The position numbers and the translations under genes were made by a program. Under the pieces are notes generated by a model. That model was given only the letters and a program-made list of their open reading frames with translations, did not search any database and had not been told where the DNA came from. A stretch of DNA of 64,000 nt. Origin: Candidatus Zixiibacteriota bacterium (GTDB lineage Bacteria > Zixibacteria > MSB-5A5 > GN15 > FEB-12). The stretch spans positions 62,001-126,000 of the forward strand of contig JAGNLV010000002.1 in assembly GCA_017999435.1 (NCBI GenBank). The letters run 5' to 3'. This document shows positions 53,084-61,382 of the stretch, in pieces (within the stretch, counting starts at the first letter, position 1; every line of letters starts with the position of its first letter).

Positions 53084-55036
53084 ATGTCGATGGACCAGCA
53101 GCCAAAGCGTTCCTCGGAGCTTGGCGGGGCGGATGCATCGCGCGACGCCTACGAGAACTATGAGCTCCCGATTGAAGGGTTCAAGGGGACGGCGGAAGAG
53201 ATTGAGCGCCAGTGGTACGAGCGATGTTATGTCGGCCGCGGCGACGCGATCAAGCAGTTGACGTGGCGGGCGGTGATTATGGGTTCGGTGCTGGGGGCGG
53301 TGCTCTCCCTGACCAACATCTACATCGGCCTCAAAGCCGGCTGGGGGTTCGGGGTGGCGATTACCGCCTGCATTCTCTCCTACGCCATCTGGACCACCTT
53401 CTACAAGCTGAAGCTGGCGCGGACGCAGATGACGATTCTGGAGAACAACTGCATGCAGTCGACGGCCAGCGCGGCGGGCTACTCGACCGGGGGGACGCTG
53501 GTGTCGGCCTTCGCCGCGTACATCCTGATCCACAACGAGACGCTGTCGTTTTCGCTCATGATTCTCTGGGTGTTCTTCATCGCCGTTCTGGGGGTTACGA
53601 TGGCGGTGCCGATGAAACGGCAGATGATCAATGTCGAGCAGTTGCGGTTCCCGAGCGGGATTGCGGCGGCCGAGACGCTGCGGGCGCTCCACGCCACCGG
53701 CCAGAAAGGGATGCGGGCGGCCCGCGCCCTGGGCATCGCCGGGCTGCTGGCGATCGTCAGCGCCTTTCTCACCGACGGACTTCGGCTGATCAGCGCCCGC
53801 CTGGAATCGCTCCAGATCTCGGCGCTCGTGGGGCGGTTCAGCTCGGCGACGCTGGGCGAGACGTGGATCGGTCGGACGGTGACCTTCACCTGGGATCCGA
53901 TCTTCATCGCCGCCGGGATGTTCGTGGGGATGCGGGTGGCGGCCAGCATGCTCATCGGGTCGATCACGTGCTGGATGATTTTCGTGCCGTGGCTGCAGGG
54001 GAACGTCACCGAGGCGGCCGGTTTGACCGGCTTCCGCGACCTGGTCCAGTGGTCGCTGTGGGCCGGCACCGCCTGCATGGTCACTTCCGGGATTTTGTCG
54101 GTCCTGTTCGAATGGCGCGCGGCCCTGCGGGCGTTCCGCGGGCTCGGGGGGATGCTCGCGAAACGGAGCGGGCAGGCGCTCGATGCGGTCGCGGCGATCG
54201 AGACCCCCGGCTCGTGGTTCCTGATCGGGCAGGCGGTCGCGCTGGTGGCGCTCGCCCTGCTGGCGCACAAGACGTTCGGGATGCCCTACTGGCAGAGCTT
54301 CATCGCGGTATTGCTGAGTTTCGCTCTCGCGCTGGTAGCCTGCCGCGTGACCGGTGAGACGGACACCACCCCGGTCGGGGCCATGGGCAAGATCACCCAG
54401 TTGACCTTCGGCGCGCTCTCGCCGGGCAACATGGATGTGAACCTCATGTCGGCGAACATCACCGCCGGCGCCGCCACCTCGTCCGCCGACCTGCTCACCG
54501 ACCTGAAGAGCGGATACCTCCTCGGGGCCCACCCGCGCAGACAGTTCCTCGCCCAGTTTGCCGGAATCTTCATCGGCACGCTCGTGACCGTGGCGGCGTT
54601 CCGAATGCTCGTCCCCAACGCCGGCGTGCTCGGCACCGACCAGTTCCCCGCGCCGGCCGCCCAGACCTGGCGGGGGGTGGCCGAGGCCATGGCGAAAGGG
54701 CTGAGCACGATGCACCCGGTCAAAATCTGGTGCATCGTAATCGGCGGCCTCGTCGGGATCATCCTGCCCATCCTCTCCCGCGTGTTCCCGAAACACCAGA
54801 AGTGGATTCCCTCGGCCGCGGGCGTCGGCCTGGCCTGGGTCTTCCAATGGTTCTACGGCCTGCTCTTCTTCCTCGGCGCGGTGATCGGCTGGGCCTGGCA
54901 GAAGAAGAACGCGAAGAACTGCGAGGAGTATTTGTTCCCGGTGGCCTCCGGCGTGGTGGCCGGCGGTGCGCTCATGGGCGTCGTCCTGGTGTTCTGGGAG
55001 AACGGCGCCGAGATCATCAAACAGATTTTTAGCTGA
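53084..55036 (+). CDS. OPT family oligopeptide transporter
   Basis: A 650-residue inner-membrane protein with about 15 hydrophobic helices. OPT-family segments include SLTNIYIGLKAGWGFGVAIT, ENNCMQSTASAAGYSTGG, LRFPSGIAAAETLRALH and GAATSSADLLTDLKSGYLLGAHPRRQ, typical of the prokaryotic YSL-like/OPT branch. Such proteins import oligopeptides or metal chelates with protons. ATG 53084 follows AAGGAGAA; the open frame further upstream overlaps the GH20 gene in another frame and is not part of it. Read with the PNGase and glycosidases, it may import the peptides left after glycoprotein breakdown. A strong terminator follows. Confidence 0.9.
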   Translation: MSMDQQPKRSSELGGADASRDAYENYELPIEGFKGTAEEIERQWYERCYVGRGDAIKQLTWRAVIMGSVLGAVLSLTNIYIGLKAGWGFGVAITACILSYAIWTTFYKLKLARTQMTILENNCMQSTASAAGYSTGGTLVSAFAAYILIHNETLSFSLMILWVFFIAVLGVTMAVPMKRQMINVEQLRFPSGIAAAETLRALHATGQKGMRAARALGIAGLLAIVSAFLTDGLRLISARLESLQISALVGRFSSATLGETWIGRTVTFTWDPIFIAAGMFVGMRVAASMLIGSITCWMIFVPWLQGNVTEAAGLTGFRDLVQWSLWAGTACMVTSGILSVLFEWRAALRAFRGLGGMLAKRSGQALDAVAAIETPGSWFLIGQAVALVALALLAHKTFGMPYWQSFIAVLLSFALALVACRVTGETDTTPVGAMGKITQLTFGALSPGNMDVNLMSANITAGAATSSADLLTDLKSGYLLGAHPRRQFLAQFAGIFIGTLVTVAAFRMLVPNAGVLGTDQFPAPAAQTWRGVAEAMAKGLSTMHPVKIWCIVIGGLVGIILPILSRVFPKHQKWIPSAAGVGLAWVFQWFYGLLFFLGAVIGWAWQKKNAKNCEEYLFPVASGVVAGGALMGVVLVFWENGAEIIKQIFS

Positions 55037-55051
55037 TAATCACCAGGCAAG

Positions 55052-55092
55052 ACCCCGCCCGGCAGCCGCTGTCCGGGCGGGGCTTTTTTTTA
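55052..55092 (+). terminator. strong intrinsic terminator of the glycan operon
   Basis: CCCCGCCCGG (55053-55062) and CCGGGCGGGG (55073-55082) form a 10-bp GC stem with a 10-base loop, followed by C and nine T residues. Confidence 0.93.
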
Positions 55093-55117
55093 CCCGGCGG
55101 TGCCCGGGGAGAACGTG

Positions 55118-55588
55118 CTACCCCCCAGCGTCCGCTGGCTCCCACGCCATCAGATCATCGAAAGAACTCACGAAGTGATACCGCGCGATGCGCACGGCAA
55201 ACAGCGCCGTGGCCGGCGATGACCGGAACCGCTCGAGGTAGGGGTGCCGCTGCAGAAGCAGCCGGCGCCACGGCGGCGACTCGGCCGGGGGGAGCTCGGA
55301 CGCCTGGCCGGTGGCGGTCACGGCTTCGACTTTCATGAAGTCCTCGGGATGGCGATTCAGGTCGTTGACCAACACCGCAACCCGGGGGCCGGCGCACAGG
55401 TAGCGGTACTTGGTCGTGCCCCTGGGGGTGGCGAACACGAGGTAGCGCAGATCATCGGAACAGGCGAATGCCACCATCGAACCGTACGGCTGGCCATCTC
55501 CCCGCGTGCAGAGGACTCCGTAGAACTGGTCGGCCAGAAGGCGGCGGATGCGGTGCTCCGCGGGCGGGCGGTGGTCGGCGTATTCCAT
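55118..55588 (-). CDS. pyridoxamine 5'-phosphate oxidase-like flavin-binding protein
   Basis: A 156-residue split-barrel protein. From MEYADHRPPAEHRIRRLL it reads as the PNPOx-like/FMN-binding family: FYGVLCTRGDGQPYGSMVAF, DLRYLVFATPRGTTKYRYL and VAVLVNDLNRHPEDF, with ARYHFVSSFDD near the end. Such proteins bind FMN, F420 or heme and include nitroimidazole-resistance (NimA-like) members. The ATG at 55588 is chosen because the family starts there; the 39 codons before it look non-coding. Single gene, divergent from the lipoprotein gene. Confidence 0.8.
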   Translation of the reverse strand: MEYADHRPPAEHRIRRLLADQFYGVLCTRGDGQPYGSMVAFACSDDLRYLVFATPRGTTKYRYLCAGPRVAVLVNDLNRHPEDFMKVEAVTATGQASELPPAESPPWRRLLLQRHPYLERFRSSPATALFAVRIARYHFVSSFDDLMAWEPADAGG

Positions 55589-55711
55589 AGTCCCGGCGGA
55601 AATAATAGGGGTGCGGCCCCAAAACGCAACCGCTCGCGGCGGGGATTTCCGGCGGGCCCTGAGGCGCGTCGGCGGGGACCGCTCAACAGCGCGCGATTCG
55701 TCCATTATTCC

Positions 55712-55739
55712 TTGACAGAGTGCGGGAAGTTGTTATATT
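55712..55739 (+). promoter_or_regulatory. promoter of the large lipoprotein gene
   Basis: Perfect TTGACA (55712-55717), 16-base spacer and TATATT (55734-55739), about 65 bases before the ATG at 55806. Confidence 0.6.
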
Positions 55740-55805
55740 GCCGCCAGATAGGCCGCCATGCGTTTGGGACTGGGCTGTGCCCGGGAGGCCTCAGAGGAGG
55801 CCGCC

Positions 55806-58427
55806 ATGTTTCGCTACTCCCGCCTGTGGGTGTTCCCCGCAGTGCTCTTCAGCGCGGTGCTGTTTCTCTATTGCGGCAACGACGACACGGTCACCGAGCC
55901 CGAGCCGCCCCGGCCGGTGATCGTCACCGGGGCGATCGACCTTCCCCCCGAATCGCCGCTGGCGCCGGAAGATCTGACCGTGCTCTGCGGCGGCGGTCAG
56001 GGCGCCGTCGACTCCTCCGGCCGCTTTACCGCGCCCGTGTGGGAGCATTCGGCGGCCGCGCTCCTGGCGGTCGATACCGACCACAACCCCGTGCTGATGG
56101 GAATCGTCACCGATCCGACAGCGAAGGGTCCCGTTCTCCTCGACGCCCGTTCGACGGCGCTGGCGCTTGTGTTTCTCAATCCGTTCGTGTGCATGGCAGA
56201 CGCCGCTGAGGCCGACAGCATCCTCGACGCCCTCGAGGCCCAGGTGGCTTTCGCCGATTTCGCCGCCCTGATCGGCCGCAAGCTGGAGGCCGATGGGCTG
56301 GCGCTGACGGTGGACGATCCGGAGATCGACAGCCTGCTGACCGAAGTAGTGGCGGAGTATGTCAATTCGTTCGTCGCCGAGGGGGTCCGCTCCGCGTCCC
56401 TTGCGCCGACTCCGGCCGCGCCGACCAGCCCCTCCGAGGCGCCGCCGACTATTCAGCCGGATTACGAGCGCAGCGGCCACCGCCTCACCTGGCTCGGGGG
56501 AACCAGCTTCGAGATATCGAACAGCTTCGGGCGGTGGGCCTATTGCTGCACGCCGACCGACTCTTTCTATGTCTTCCCCAACGGCGACTTCCTCGACTGG
56601 GTGCGCAAGGGGCAGCCCTGGCCCCCCTCGCGCCGGCGGCTGACGCTGCCGGTGAGCGTGGCGGAGACCACTGTCGTCAACATCTACGGCTACGGCTGCC
56701 TCGGGGTCGCCGACAACCGCTGGGAGGATCTGACGCCGGCCGAGCAGCTCTGCGCCCACTACGGCGGGTTTGTGACGGTGACGCTGGAGTTGTGCTCGCA
56801 CGTTCTCGGGACGGTGTGCAACACCGCCCGGGTGGCCGGGAAAGACGCCATCGCCGAGCGGATCAACGAGTCGATTCTCAAGCCGATTTTCACCGATGGC
56901 CGGGTTTACCAGCGGGTCGCCGCCTACATGGAGGCCAACGACCCCTGGGGCTGCTCATGGTTTCTGACCAAGGAAGTGATCAAGAAGATCGTCACCTCGC
57001 CGGGCTACCGGGAGGCGTTCTGCATCATCACCGGGATCACGCTCACCGACGGGATGATCAGCACGCTCGCGTCGTGGCTGGCAATCCCGGCCAAGGTGAC
57101 GCTGACGTTCAACTCGATATCGTCGGCTTTCAAAACCGCCCTCGCGCTGAGTTCGGCCCGCTACAAGACGACGTTCAAAGTGTGGAAGGAGAACGCCGAG
57201 TTCGGCAACATCGAGGGGATGGTGGCGGACAAGACCCACGGGACGGGGATTGCCGGGGCGACGGTGACAATCGGCGGGGACGCCAACAACCCGATGAACC
57301 CGCCGCACGAACTGGCGACCGACGCGGACGGGCACTATCGATTCGAGAACATCGGGGTCGGCGAGCGCACCGTCACGGCGGCGAAGGCGGGGTACCGCAC
57401 GGCCTCGGTGGGAGTGACGGTGGTCAAGAATTCAACCGTCACCGCCGACCTCGAGCTCGAGCGCACCGGCGCCGCTGTCGCCGGCTACGTGCGCAACGAC
57501 ATCCTCATCCACCACAGCCAGCCCTCGACCCTGTTCCGCGACGACGTGAACATCCACTGCCGGCAGACCGGCGGCGACCAGGACACCTACGACACTTGGG
57601 CGCTGGAGGGGACGCTGAGTTTCAGCCTCACGCAGGGGACGTGGTGGGTGGTGGCGCGCCACGACGACTACGATCCGGATTCGGTGCTGGTCACGGTGCC
57701 CGCCGACGGTTCCGTGTCGTTGCCGCGCGATCTGATCCTCAAACCGCATCCGACGATGACGGGCCGCATCTACATCAACACCGACAACACCGGCGGCTAC
57801 GAGATCGATTTTATCCCGCTGTTCGGCCAAATCGGGATGAGCGCACCGGCGCCCTATGAGTACGAGTGTCCGCTCGGCGGGAGTCCCGCCGACGTTATGT
57901 CGGCAGCCGCCGTGAGGGGCACCTCGGAGAGCGATTACGACGCGGTTGAGTTTGCGATCCGCCTGGAAGCCGTCCCCGAAGCGGGAGCCTACCGCATCGG
58001 CGGCATCGATGCCTACGGCTGCAGCGGGCTGAGCGCGGCGGCCGCCGCCGCGTTCGTCACCACCCGGGCCAGGTGCACGATCCCCGAATCGGCCTCGTAC
58101 CCGATGTCGTACACCTTCCTCGATGACCCCGAATCGAGGGGCTGCAACTGCTCGATCGTTCAGCCGGGCGACATCTACCTGACCGAGTGGAGCACGGAGT
58201 TGGGCGAGGTGGTCGCCGGCGGGTTCAATATCGACCTGGCCGGATGGAACACCTGCGAGTGCGCCGGCAGCGACACCGACAGCGACGGCATCATCGACAC
58301 GTGGGAGGTGGACTGCTCGCAGGCGCGGATCCAGCTCGATTTCCGCCTGCCGGTCGGATCGGACTACTTGGTCACGTTCCGACCGCTTGGGGCCCGGCAA
58401 ATCGCGCTGCCGCCCGCCCGCGACTAG
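55806..58427 (+). CDS. large lipoprotein with carboxypeptidase-regulatory-like domain
   Basis: An 873-residue protein. ATG 55806 follows GAGGAGG; the signal ends in LFLYC, a lipobox-like end with Cys23. Residues about 470-560 form a carboxypeptidase D regulatory-like Ig fold (NIEGMVADKTHGTGIAGATVTIGG, split by turns; TDADGHYRFENIGVGERTVTAAKAGY). A second similar unit may follow (VAGYVRNDILI, ILKPHPTMTGRIYINT). The remainder, with scattered cysteines (WAYCCTPTD, CNCSIVQPG), has no family I recognise. A DTDSDGIIDTWE segment near the end resembles a calcium-binding repeat. It is probably anchored at the outer membrane. No enzyme motif is seen. Confidence 0.75.
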   Translation: MFRYSRLWVFPAVLFSAVLFLYCGNDDTVTEPEPPRPVIVTGAIDLPPESPLAPEDLTVLCGGGQGAVDSSGRFTAPVWEHSAAALLAVDTDHNPVLMGIVTDPTAKGPVLLDARSTALALVFLNPFVCMADAAEADSILDALEAQVAFADFAALIGRKLEADGLALTVDDPEIDSLLTEVVAEYVNSFVAEGVRSASLAPTPAAPTSPSEAPPTIQPDYERSGHRLTWLGGTSFEISNSFGRWAYCCTPTDSFYVFPNGDFLDWVRKGQPWPPSRRRLTLPVSVAETTVVNIYGYGCLGVADNRWEDLTPAEQLCAHYGGFVTVTLELCSHVLGTVCNTARVAGKDAIAERINESILKPIFTDGRVYQRVAAYMEANDPWGCSWFLTKEVIKKIVTSPGYREAFCIITGITLTDGMISTLASWLAIPAKVTLTFNSISSAFKTALALSSARYKTTFKVWKENAEFGNIEGMVADKTHGTGIAGATVTIGGDANNPMNPPHELATDADGHYRFENIGVGERTVTAAKAGYRTASVGVTVVKNSTVTADLELERTGAAVAGYVRNDILIHHSQPSTLFRDDVNIHCRQTGGDQDTYDTWALEGTLSFSLTQGTWWVVARHDDYDPDSVLVTVPADGSVSLPRDLILKPHPTMTGRIYINTDNTGGYEIDFIPLFGQIGMSAPAPYEYECPLGGSPADVMSAAAVRGTSESDYDAVEFAIRLEAVPEAGAYRIGGIDAYGCSGLSAAAAAAFVTTRARCTIPESASYPMSYTFLDDPESRGCNCSIVQPGDIYLTEWSTELGEVVAGGFNIDLAGWNTCECAGSDTDSDGIIDTWEVDCSQARIQLDFRLPVGSDYLVTFRPLGARQIALPPARD

Positions 58428-58454
58428 TGGGCCGGGCGACCCCGCACCGCCCGC

Positions 58455-59198
58455 TCACGGCTTGCGCGCCAGGACGAATATGTCGCGGTTGGTGCGTCCG
58501 GTCGGGCGGCCATCGAGAGAACCGCAGCCCTCGATGTCTATGAACCCGACCCGCTCGAACAGGGCCCGGAGTTCGTGGAACGAATAGAGCCGCAGCGTGG
58601 TCCGGTGTACCTTCTCGGTCCCGTCTTTGAGGAAGTGCCAGGTATCGTGCATGACTGACCGCGCATAGTCGAACCGGCGCGTCTGGAGAATCCTCACGCC
58701 CCCGACTTCCGACCAGTCGCTCGGTGTGAAGTTCACGAGAATCCAGTCCCGATTGATTATGGACATCAGAAACCGGCCGCCGGGGCGAAGCGCCCGAAAG
58801 ATCCGGCGGAGGACCAGCACATTCTGCGAATCCGACGGGAAGTACCCGAACGACGTGTACAAATTCGCGGCCGCGTGAAATTGAGCGTCGAAGGTTATCC
58901 GGCGCATGTCCTCGTGCACCAGCTCGACTCTCACGCCGGATCTGCGCGCGCTCGCTGCAAACTCGTCAAGATACGACCGCGTGAGATCGACGCCGGTGAC
59001 TTTGAGACCCATCCTGGCCAGCGGCAGGCCGATTCTCCCGAACCCGCAGGGGCAGTCCAGAAATCTCATACCCTTCTTCATTTCAAGCTTCCGAAAGATG
59101 GCGCGCGCCTGCTTGAGGGTTTCTCCGGGCGGTTCGCGTCGAAAAGCCGGTCGAAAGTCCTCGAAAAATGTCTCCCACCACTTCTTCTCTCTCGCCAT
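58455..59198 (-). CDS. SAM-dependent class I methyltransferase
   Basis: A 247-residue cytoplasmic methyltransferase. The SAM-binding glycine motif is LDCPCGFGRIGLPLA, followed by VTGVDLTRSYLD (acidic ribose contact) and HEDMRRITF. The rest includes LRPGGRFLMSI and a Phe-rich C-terminal strand. The substrate is not evident. The ATG at 59198 follows GGGAGACGGT; nine codons of open frame before it lack a binding site. Single gene with divergent metal-efflux genes upstream. Confidence 0.85.
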   Translation of the reverse strand: MAREKKWWETFFEDFRPAFRREPPGETLKQARAIFRKLEMKKGMRFLDCPCGFGRIGLPLARMGLKVTGVDLTRSYLDEFAASARRSGVRVELVHEDMRRITFDAQFHAAANLYTSFGYFPSDSQNVLVLRRIFRALRPGGRFLMSIINRDWILVNFTPSDWSEVGGVRILQTRRFDYARSVMHDTWHFLKDGTEKVHRTTLRLYSFHELRALFERVGFIDIEGCGSLDGRPTGRTNRDIFVLARKP

Positions 59199-59339
59199 AC
59201 CGTCTCCCTTTTCACTGCTGGACAAGGCGCCGATTCAGAACTCTGCGTGAATGCCGACGGGGAAAGCAAGGCAGAAGGGTCGGGCCAGTCAAGTACAAGT
59301 CCCACCTTCCGAACCCCCGGCCGGTAGCAAGCTTTTCTC

Positions 59340-59368
59340 TTGCCGAAAGCGGAGCAATTACGTATACT
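59340..59368 (+). promoter_or_regulatory. promoter of the metal-efflux locus
   Basis: TTGCCG (59340-59345), a 17-base spacer and TATACT (59363-59368), about 50 bases before the ATG at 59420. It sits in an AT-rich patch between divergent genes. Confidence 0.5.
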
Positions 59369-59419
59369 ATAGCCTAACTTCAAGAGAACCAACCGGGGCC
59401 GGCCCGGTTACAGGCTATC

Positions 59420-59731
59420 ATGAGACGCCGCCGACCAGATCTCTCTTGTGCCGGGATACTGATCCCGGTGGTGGCGTTGGTGGCGGCATCCTTTGCGCTT
59501 TTCGTGCTCGGCGAGTCGTTTTTTGAGGGGTGCGACGAGCACTGCGCCGATGAGAACCACGAAATCTGCACCTGCGCCCATTGCGCCAATTCCCCCCGGC
59601 TGGCGGACGAGTCGTTTCCGGTCGCGCCCGCGGACCAGGGAACGCACTTCCCCCTGTGCTCTCGCGGAACCGCCGTTCCCGAGCAACTCTGGATCCACGC
59701 GATCGACCATCCTCCCCGGATCTCCTGCTGA
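59420..59731 (+). CDS. small membrane-anchored Cys/His-rich protein
   Basis: A 103-residue protein with a basic start, one hydrophobic helix at about residues 12-32 and then an exported part with the cluster CDEHCADENHEICTCAHC (C-x3-C-x7-C-x-C-x2-C with two histidines). A further Cys pair lies near the end. The cluster looks able to bind a soft metal ion. It directly precedes the CusB-like adaptor and may sense, store or deliver the metal exported by the pump. I know of no named family. The ribosome binding site is weak, so coding status is likely but not certain. Confidence 0.55.
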   Translation: MRRRRPDLSCAGILIPVVALVAASFALFVLGESFFEGCDEHCADENHEICTCAHCANSPRLADESFPVAPADQGTHFPLCSRGTAVPEQLWIHAIDHPPRISC

Positions 59732-59862
59732 GCGCGTCCGCGGGGCCAAGCCCGGTCCCGGCGGCGTCCGCGCGTCCTTGTCTTCCCCAAAACGAATTGC
59801 CGAACCCAGGTGCGGCCGGCGGCGCGGCCTCACACCTGAACGAGAAATGGAGATCTGCACAC

Positions 59863-61374
59863 ATGAGTTACGCGTTGAGACTGAAGTCAGGGCTCTTGGC
59901 GGCGCTGTGCGCCCTGGTGGTGTTCGGATGCGGCGGCGCAGAACAGCCGGCCGGGGAGGCCGATGCCCACGCGGGGCACGCTCACGGACCGGGCGGGCAC
60001 GCGGAGGCGGCCCCCATCGAGCCGCCGGCGGCGCAGGCCGACGACTGGTGCGCCGAACACCGGGTGCCGGAATCGCAGTGCACGGCTTGCGACCCCGCCC
60101 TGATCGCCGCGTTCATAGCGGCCGGCGACTGGTGCGAGGAGCACGGTCTCCCCGAGTCGCACTGCCGGCTCTGCAACCCGGGGCTGGGCTTTCCCCAGGA
60201 GGAGCCGGCGAGTTCGGCGGCGGATATCGCCGCCGAGGAAATCCGGGTCTCCCTCTTCTTCCGCCCCAATGCCCTGGTCTGCGCGACCAATGACGCGCTG
60301 ATCCAGCTTGCCACAGCCCGGACGGCGGAGCGCGCCGGACTGACGGTGCAGCAGGTGCGGGCGGCTGAACTCGAGACGACGATCGAGGCGCCGGCGGAGG
60401 TCGTGTTCGACGAGACCAGGACGACCGCGGTCGCCACCACCGTGGCGGCGCTCGTCGCGCGCTGGGTGGCCGCGCCGGGGGAAACGGTGCGCGAGGACCA
60501 GGTGCTCGCGATCCTGCAGTCGCCGGAGGTGGCCGCGCTGGAATCGCAACTGCTCTCCGCCCACGCCGATCTTCTCGTGCACACCAACGAGCTGGCCCGG
60601 CAGGAGGAGCTGCGCGGCCGCGACCTGATCAGCGACGCCGAGCTGGAACGCCAGCGGGCGCTCTTTGCGCAGGCCAAGGCGGCCTATGTCGCCGGCCGGG
60701 GGCTGCTCCGGGCCGCCGGCTTGAGCGAGGATGACCTCGATGAGATCATCGCCGAGGGCCGCATTTCCAGCACCTTTGCGCTGCGCGCGCCGACCGCCGG
60801 ACTCCTCGTCGAGCGCCGGGCGCTGCCGGGAGAACTTCAGGAGGCAGGCAGCGCCTTGGCCCGACTGGCCGATCCCGCGGTGATGTGGATCGAGGCCCGC
60901 CTCACCGAGGAACAACTTCGCCAGGTGGCGGTCGGGGAGCCGCTGACGTTTGCCTCGGATGGCCGCGGGTTGAGCCGGGTCGGCGGGAAAATCATCTGGG
61001 TCGCGCGGTTTCTCGACCCCCACTCGCGCACCGGGACGGTGCGGGCGCAGGTGGTCGATCACCGGCATACGCTCCAGGCCGGGGAGTTCGGGCGTGTCAC
61101 GATTGCCCGGACCGGCCACCGCCGGGTCGCGCTCGTGCCGCGCGACGCCGTGCAGTGGGAGGGCTGTTGCAACGTGGTGTTCGTGAGAGAAGCGGCCGAC
61201 CGCTACCGCCCGCGCAAAGTCGAGTTCACCGACGGCGCCGGTCCGTACTACCAGGTGCTGCGCGGACTCGAACCCGGCGAAGAGGTGGTAGTCGATGGCG
61301 CCTTCCTCCTGAAGACCGAACTGAAAAAGGCCAGCATCGGCGCTGGCTGCTGCGGCCTCGACCCGGTCGGCTGA
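59863..61374 (+). CDS. heavy-metal RND efflux adaptor (CusB/CzcB-like membrane fusion protein)
   Basis: A 503-residue periplasmic adaptor, with a lipoprotein-like signal (LVVFGC). After it comes a His-rich stretch (HAGHAHGPGGHAE), then two tandem motifs, DDWCAEHRVPESQCTACDP and GDWCEEHGLPESHCRLCNP, which look like metal-binding sites. The adaptor core follows: lipoyl-like halves around a helical hairpin (QSPEVAALESQLLSAHADLL), beta-barrel (PAVMWIEARLTEEQL) and membrane-proximal domain, ending with a GCCGLDPVG tail. It links the inner-membrane pump to an outer-membrane channel. GAAATGGAGA precedes ATG 59863; earlier open frame overlaps the small Cys/His gene. The pump gene starts eight bases later. 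Confidence 0.9.
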   Translation: MSYALRLKSGLLAALCALVVFGCGGAEQPAGEADAHAGHAHGPGGHAEAAPIEPPAAQADDWCAEHRVPESQCTACDPALIAAFIAAGDWCEEHGLPESHCRLCNPGLGFPQEEPASSAADIAAEEIRVSLFFRPNALVCATNDALIQLATARTAERAGLTVQQVRAAELETTIEAPAEVVFDETRTTAVATTVAALVARWVAAPGETVREDQVLAILQSPEVAALESQLLSAHADLLVHTNELARQEELRGRDLISDAELERQRALFAQAKAAYVAGRGLLRAAGLSEDDLDEIIAEGRISSTFALRAPTAGLLVERRALPGELQEAGSALARLADPAVMWIEARLTEEQLRQVAVGEPLTFASDGRGLSRVGGKIIWVARFLDPHSRTGTVRAQVVDHRHTLQAGEFGRVTIARTGHRRVALVPRDAVQWEGCCNVVFVREAADRYRPRKVEFTDGAGPYYQVLRGLEPGEEVVVDGAFLLKTELKKASIGAGCCGLDPVG

Positions 61375-61382
61375 GGGGGAGT

